DNA from: JAQUKH01 sp043809805
GTDB lineage: Bacteria > JACRDZ01 > JAQUKH01
Assembly (NCBI GenBank): GCA_043809805.1
Contig: JBDROR010000213.1
Coordinates: 1 to 10,310 of the forward strand
DNA: 10,310 nucleotides
Direction: 5' to 3'
A program made the position numbers and the translations under genes. The notes beneath the pieces are model-generated. The model was not told where the DNA came from. It worked only from the letters and a program-made list of their open reading frames with translations, and did not search any database. Below, in pieces: positions 6,345 through 10,310 of this stretch; positions within the stretch are counted from its first letter, which is position 1, and each line of letters begins with the position of its first letter.

Positions 6345-6382
6345 AAAAAGGGGCTGTCTTTCAATCAAAACAGCCCCTTTTT
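6345..6382 (-). terminator. Rho-independent terminator of the kinase/activator operon
   Basis: A 13-bp perfect stem (6345-6357 with 6370-6382) has a GGGGCTGT/ACAGCCCC core and a 12-nt loop. Read on the - strand it is followed by a run of seven U's (6349-6343). It lies downstream of the NtrC-type gene and upstream of the sigma-54 promoter, separating the two transcription units. A weaker U-tract also exists on the + strand. Confidence 0.85.
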
Positions 6383-6414
6383 ACCAATTCAAAAATTTTT
6401 AATTTATTTCTTTA

Positions 6415-6449
6415 ACTTAAAACTTATCACTTAAAACTTATCACTTCTT
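6415..6449. repeat. Tandem heptad repeat with a partial inverse copy across the terminator
   Basis: ACTTAAAACTTATC occurs twice back to back (6415-6428, 6429-6442), followed by ACTTCTT. Each 14-mer is two 7-mers beginning ACTT. A degenerate inverse copy lies at 6299-6327 (core AAGTTTTAAG), so the terminator hairpin sits inside a larger imperfect palindrome. The tandem block is roughly 150-180 bp upstream of the predicted sigma-54 transcript start, a normal place for activator sites. Confidence 0.75.
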
Positions 6450-6457
6450 TTCAGAAA

Positions 6458-6472
6458 CTATCAAATTGATAG
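6458..6472. promoter_or_regulatory. Perfect 15-bp dyad, candidate activator-binding site
   Basis: CTATCAA-A-TTGATAG is a perfect dyad with 7-bp arms around one central base. It lies 22 bp past the stop of the NtrC-type gene and about 190-205 bp upstream of the predicted sigma-54 transcript start, within the normal range of enhancer sites for NtrC-family proteins. No second copy was noticed. It could instead be a small RNA hairpin. Confidence 0.35.
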
Positions 6473-6494
6473 ATTTAAGCTTTTATAGCCAATT

Positions 6495-7840
6495 TTAATT
6501 CTCATTTTGATACTCCTGCAATTTTCGATAAAGCGTTGCCACTCCGATACCTAAAATATTCGCAGCCTCCTCACGGTTCCCGCCGGTAAAATCAAGTGTT
6601 CTCAGTATCGCGCTTTTTTCAATATTTTCCAACTGTGTCCCAACAGAAAAAGTTATGTTAGACTGCTTCTTTCCATTTTGTATAGATTGTGGCAGGCAAT
6701 CCGTTGTAATAATATTATTTTTACACATAATAACCGCGTGCTCAATTGTATTTTCCAATTCCCTGACATTTCCAGGCCATGTATAACTTTTTATCAACTG
6801 CGTTGTTTTCTCATCCATTGTTTGATTGCTTTGTTATTCTCCTTTGAGTATTTTTCTAAAAAATAATCCGCGAGGAGAGGAATATCCTCCTCTCTTTCCC
6901 GCAAGGGGGGTAAATGGATATTGATAACATTAAGACGATAATCAAGATCTTCCCTGAATTTTTTTTGTTCCACCGCACTCAAAAGATTATGATTGGTCGC
7001 AGCGATAAGCCTGACATCCACCTTCAACGTCTCTGTGCCTCCGACACGTTCAAATGCCCCGTCCTGCAAAACCCTCAACAATTTCACCTGCAAATGAGGG
7101 CTGATATCTCCCACCTCATCAAGGAATATTGTCCCGCTGTCAGCCAATTCAAACCGTCCCGGTTTTTCTTTGACAGCGCCGGTGAACGCACCTTTTTCGT
7201 GGCCGAAAAGCTCGCTCTCAATTAAAGTCTCCGGCAGCGCGGAACAGTTAATTTTTATAAGGGGTTTATCTTTCCGCTGGCTGTTATAATGGATAATCTC
7301 CGCAATAATTTCTTTCCCTGTCCCGCTTTCTCCCGTGATTAAAACTGTCCCGCGAGTCGGCGCAATTTGATAAACCACCTTCAAAATCTCTTTAAAAACA
7401 CGGCTTGAACCAATCACCTGTCTGGAAATAGATTTCCCCAAAAGCTCTGCCTTTAAAGACTTATTTTCAATAACCAGACTATGCTGTTCCAGCGCCTTAC
7501 CGACCACCCGCCGGATTTCCTGCATCCTTAACGGTTTACTAAGATAATCATACGCCCCTTCCCGCATTGCCTCCACCGCAGTCTCAACACTGCCAAAACC
7601 AGTAATGATAACAATTGTAATATCCGGGTATAATTTTTTTATCATTTTCAAAAATTTCAATCCGTTCATCCCGGGCATCATTAAATCAGTTAAAATCAAA
7701 TCAGGCTCTTTCCCGCTGATTTTTTCCAATGCCTCTTTCCCATTTTTTGCGGAAAAAACATCATACCCATCCGCAGTTAATCCTTCCATAATGGCATCAA
7801 CCGTATTTATGTCATCGTCAATTACTAAAATAGCGGACAT
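6495..7840 (-). CDS. NtrC-family sigma-54-dependent response regulator, interrupted by a one-base frameshift
   Basis: This activator hydrolyses ATP to open sigma-54 polymerase complexes. The receiver domain (about 1-120) has D8/D9, phospho-acceptor D52 in LTDLMMPG, T80 and K102. The AAA+ domain (about 140-335) has Walker A GESGTGKE (170-177), the sigma-54 loop GAFTGA (217-222), Walker B GTIFLDE (236-242) and candidate arginine fingers R296 and R302. The frame stops at 6794. The C-terminal part continues from 6818 in another frame as YTWPGNVRELENTIEHAV and a Fis-type helix-turn-helix, NREEAANILGIGVATLYRKL. Adding one A near 6818-6824 joins them as AIKQMDEK and gives about 448 residues, the usual size. 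The ATG shares one base with the kinase TAA stop, and GAGGAG lies 11 bases upstream. The frameshift is either an assembly error or a real lesion that would remove DNA binding. Confidence 0.93.
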
Positions 7841-8928
7841 TATAAAACTATCTCCTCAATCGGCAAAAAAATATTTACTTTCGTCCATTTTTTTTCTTCA
7901 CTGTCTATTTCTATCAATCCATTATGGACATTGATAATCTCTCTCGTTAAATAGAGACCCAATCCCGTACCGCCTCTTTTAGATGAATAAAACGGTGTAA
8001 AAAGATTCAGCATCTCATCTTCGGGAATTCCTTCCCCCTTGTCAAAAACCTCTATGCGAACATGATCTTCGTTAAATGAGGTTGCTAGTCTCAAATATCC
8101 CTGTTCCGGCAGCGCCTGGACTGAATTTTTTATGATATTTATAAATGCCCGCCTCATTTGTTCATAATCCACGGAGACTTCAGGCATATCTTTTATTAAC
8201 TTTTCGTCTATCTTTATTTTTTTGTTGAAAATTAATTTATTAAGGTTGTCGAGACTGTCCTTTATCAAACGATTAACATCTGTCAATGTAAGGTCGGTGG
8301 CCGATAGTTTTGACAGAGACAAGTAATCGTCCACAATATCATTCAAGCGGTCGATTTCTTTGCGAATAATGCCTAACCTGTGTTCTAATTTTGGCGTAAA
8401 TTCCGTAACTATCCTTCTAATTTCATCTTCCAAAAGATCCGTATTCAAAAAAAGCGAGTTTAAAGGGTTTCTGATCTCATGCGCCACACAACCGGCGATA
8501 GTTCCCATCGCCGATAACCTTTCCGTTTCCAGAAGCCGGCGCTTGACTTCCATTAATTCGCTTGTATCACGGAAAGTAATAAGTATCCGAGGCAGTCCTT
8601 TTTCTTTGCTGTCAAGGCGGGTAAATGAAATTGTAATTGGAACCCGTTCGCCGTTTTGGTTAATTATTGCGGCCTCACGGTGTTTTAATTCTTTCCTCCC
8701 CTGTATTTCAATCAGAAAATCCTTTATTTGAATCGGGTCGGAAAAAAGGCTTGAGACATCCGTCCCCTTTTTTTCTTCCAAATCCATGCCCGTAAGTTTT
8801 CCCGCCACTTTATTCCATGACAGAATCTCGCCCAGCTCGCTTACTGTTACCATTGCGTCGGGATAATAGCGAATGAATCCAGTGAGATAATCTTTTAGTT
8901 TATTTTCTTTTTCAATTCTTTTTTTCAT
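7840..8928 (-). CDS. PAS-domain sensor histidine kinase (NtrB/AtoS-like, soluble)
   Basis: A 362-residue kinase with an N-terminal PAS domain (about 15-125, PDAMVTVSELGEILSWN). A dimerisation/phosphoacceptor domain follows, with H150 in AHEIRNPLNSLF. The ATPase domain has the N box INIIKNSVQAL (N264/N268), G1 DKGEGIPED (296-304), F box FTPFYSSKRGG and G2 GTGLGL (320-325). It has no membrane segment, so the signal must be cytoplasmic or come from a partner. It is 3 bp behind the beta-propeller gene, without a clear ribosome site, and overlaps the activator gene by one base, which implies translational coupling. The partner is almost certainly the NtrC-type regulator next to it. The stand-alone receiver beyond the terminator could be a second target. 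The ligand of the PAS domain cannot be told from the sequence. Confidence 0.93.
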   Translation of the reverse strand: MKKRIEKENKLKDYLTGFIRYYPDAMVTVSELGEILSWNKVAGKLTGMDLEEKKGTDVSSLFSDPIQIKDFLIEIQGRKELKHREAAIINQNGERVPITISFTRLDSKEKGLPRILITFRDTSELMEVKRRLLETERLSAMGTIAGCVAHEIRNPLNSLFLNTDLLEDEIRRIVTEFTPKLEHRLGIIRKEIDRLNDIVDDYLSLSKLSATDLTLTDVNRLIKDSLDNLNKLIFNKKIKIDEKLIKDMPEVSVDYEQMRRAFINIIKNSVQALPEQGYLRLATSFNEDHVRIEVFDKGEGIPEDEMLNLFTPFYSSKRGGTGLGLYLTREIINVHNGLIEIDSEEKKWTKVNIFLPIEEIVL

Positions 8929-8931
8929 TTT

Positions 8932-10137
8932 TTAAAACCAAATCAGGCTTTCTATCCGGCCGTCTAAATTTATTCTTTTATTCTGTCTTTTTACCTCAAA
9001 ATCAAAAAACGATATACTTGACGTGTTCTTTCCATTTAACCCTATTAAGACTTGCTTCCCATCAGGTGAAAACTGAGAGAAATCTCCTTTTCCCAAATTA
9101 ACAACTTTTGACCCGTTTAATTTCATGGCAATTATTTGCCCGTCAGCGGAAAAAATCATGTCTTTTCCATCAGGAGAGATAAAAAGCTGTGTAATTTTAG
9201 TATAGATGCCTGATACAGCAACAAGATTTTGATTATACTCAGCATAATTAATTTGTCCAAACCTTGTCATACTAATCGTTCCTGTTTTAACTGGTTTGCC
9301 AGAGGGTATTATAGGTATGGCGCAGATTTTTTCGCCGTCTTCCCAAAAGGTATTCTGGACATAAAAAAGGAATTCTTCTTTTATATCTATCGTAAAAATA
9401 TTTTTCCCAATCGATTTGGCTTGCGCGCCATTTGTCAAACGGATTAATACCGGAACCTGTAAGCCAAGATCAAAAATACAAATCTCAGCGTTTCCGGCAA
9501 AATCTGCCAAAAACGCTATTGCCTGGCCTGACGGCAAAAATTGCGGCAAACGGTTAGCGGCTTTTTCCGGGTTTGGGATTCGAATGTTTTCGCGTGAAAT
9601 GATCGCATCCCCAAAATATCTCAAATCGCTTTCTACAAAAATTTCGGTCGGAGTTTGGTTTGGCAAAGAAAATTCGTAGGCAAGAAATTGCCCGTCAGGA
9701 GAAAACGCGCAATTGTTTAAACTAAAAGGCCTTTGATATTTTGGGATATAATCAAGCTCTTTTCCATTAATATCAATAAACGATATTTGTGGAATTTGAA
9801 CAGCGATAAACTCTCCATTATGAGTAATTGATGGATTCAGAGACGACTTGCTCCTAATTTCAAATAGCTTTTTTTGAGATAAATCATTAGGGTCAAGCAG
9901 CATTAAACTATAGGTTTCGGCTTGGATTAATTCAACTAATATTTTATTCGCCTTTTTAGCCGCAAATTTGGATAAATAATATCCCTCATCTTTACTTTGG
10001 TGCGTCTTCACCGTCATTTTTACCGATTTGGTGATACGTTTAAACGAGCCCTTAGGGCTAAGATACTGAAAAAATATAAAAGTGCCAAAAAGAATTATTA
10101 GTAAGGTTATAATTATTTCAAGGGGGAATTTTTTCAT
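8932..10137 (-). CDS. Membrane-anchored TolB-like (PD40) beta-propeller protein
   Basis: A 401-residue protein with one hydrophobic N-terminal segment (about 5-26, LEIIITLLIILFGTFIFFQY) after MKK. This is a signal anchor that would place the rest outside the cytoplasmic membrane. The body shows repeated blade motifs of the WD40-like/TolB type: AFSPDGQFLAYEF, FLPSGQAIAFLAD, FISPDGKDMIFSADG and FSPDGKQVLIGL, with a weaker SITHNGEFIAVQI. It is therefore a propeller, probably a binding scaffold rather than an enzyme; no catalytic motif was seen. Its ATG overlaps the stop of the ROK gene by four bases (ATGA), and the kinase follows 3 bp later, so the products are probably made together. It might carry an external signal toward the kinase system, but this is inference from gene order. 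Confidence 0.8.
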   Translation of the reverse strand: MKKFPLEIIITLLIILFGTFIFFQYLSPKGSFKRITKSVKMTVKTHQSKDEGYYLSKFAAKKANKILVELIQAETYSLMLLDPNDLSQKKLFEIRSKSSLNPSITHNGEFIAVQIPQISFIDINGKELDYIPKYQRPFSLNNCAFSPDGQFLAYEFSLPNQTPTEIFVESDLRYFGDAIISRENIRIPNPEKAANRLPQFLPSGQAIAFLADFAGNAEICIFDLGLQVPVLIRLTNGAQAKSIGKNIFTIDIKEEFLFYVQNTFWEDGEKICAIPIIPSGKPVKTGTISMTRFGQINYAEYNQNLVAVSGIYTKITQLFISPDGKDMIFSADGQIIAMKLNGSKVVNLGKGDFSQFSPDGKQVLIGLNGKNTSSISFFDFEVKRQNKRINLDGRIESLIWF

Positions 10138-10310
10138 AGATTACTAAATACTACTTTTGCTAATCCAATCAATCCGGCATTTTTGCCTAATTTGGCATGT
10201 AATATTTTTATTTTTTTTGTCGCGTGTGGAAACGCCCTTCTTTTTGTTTCAGAACGAACAGTATCAAAAAGCCTTTTCCCTAAACCCGCAATACCGCCGC
10301 CGATTATAAT
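10134..10310 (-). CDS. ROK-family sugar kinase / regulator, C-terminal end only
   Basis: Only the last 58 residues are in view; the rest lies beyond the right edge. The ending has the ROK pattern: IIIGGGIAGLGKRLFDTVR followed by KIKILHAKLGKNAGLIGLAK. ROK proteins are cytoplasmic glucokinases, N-acetyl-sugar kinases or sugar-responsive repressors. The defining ATP, sugar and zinc motifs are not in the window, so kinase cannot be separated from repressor, although the C-terminal GKNAGLIGLA is typical of glucokinase-like members. The stop codon overlaps the start of the beta-propeller gene by four bases, placing this gene in the kinase/activator operon. Confidence 0.85.
   Translation of the reverse strand: MIIGGGIAGLGKRLFDTVRSETKRRAFPHATKKIKILHAKLGKNAGLIGLAKVVFSNL

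Noticed and set aside
8360..8731. Open frame of 123 codons on the + strand inside the kinase gene
   Set aside because: It lies entirely opposite the well-conserved histidine kinase and has no family features, so it is a shadow frame.

Overview
The window is a dense, AT-rich bacterial segment. A hydrogenase-maturation gene (hypE) on the + strand runs convergently into a long run of genes that all read on the - strand. A sigma-54 activator with its kinase, a hydrogenase-maturation protein, a MetF-type reductase and a radical-SAM aminomutase together suggest an anaerobic or facultatively anaerobic bacterium. The gene style and the repeat-bearing intergenic spacers resemble uncultivated lineages such as Omnitrophota, but the taxonomic guess is weak and rests on impression only.

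Layout from right to left, in the direction of transcription on the - strand. (1) A tightly coupled operon: the end of a ROK-family sugar kinase (10134-10310), a membrane-anchored beta-propeller protein (8932-10137), a soluble PAS histidine kinase (7840-8928) and an NtrC-family sigma-54 activator (6495-7840, split by a one-base frameshift). The genes overlap by 4 or 1 bp or are 3 bp apart, and the operon ends at a strong hairpin terminator (6345-6382). (2) A 229-bp regulatory spacer with heptad repeats, a perfect dyad, and an exact-consensus sigma-54 promoter (6279-6294). (3) A second gene run: a stand-alone receiver (5861-6265), two paralogous D-Ala-D-Ala-ligase-like ATP-grasp enzymes (4674-5696 and 3531-4571) and a lysine 2,3-aminomutase (2289-3449). 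Then come a MetF-type methylenetetrahydrofolate reductase (1369-2236, also frameshifted) and a small DUF2442 protein (1010-1255). (4) hypE (2-997, + strand), lacking only its first few residues.

Proposed working of the region (inference): the kinase phosphorylates the NtrC-type activator, which then drives the sigma-54 promoter in the spacer just downstream of its own gene. This would switch on the receiver and possibly the ATP-grasp/ATP-grasp/KamA genes. KamA keeps every residue I can recall as defining true lysine 2,3-aminomutase, so the product is probably beta-lysine. The two ATP-grasp ligases could couple it, or another amino acid, through an amide bond. No acetyltransferase (AblB), EF-P/EpmA or lysine-fermentation genes are in view, so the usual beta-lysine fates are not supported locally.

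The other striking feature is the spacers. Three of them (3468-3540, 5714-5854, 6299-6449) hold imperfect inverted repeats built from heptanucleotide units, each spacer with a different heptad. A fourth (4595-4674) holds a 30-bp-arm inverted repeat of another type. Both frameshifts are single-base and leave otherwise well-conserved proteins, so assembly error is as likely as real gene decay.
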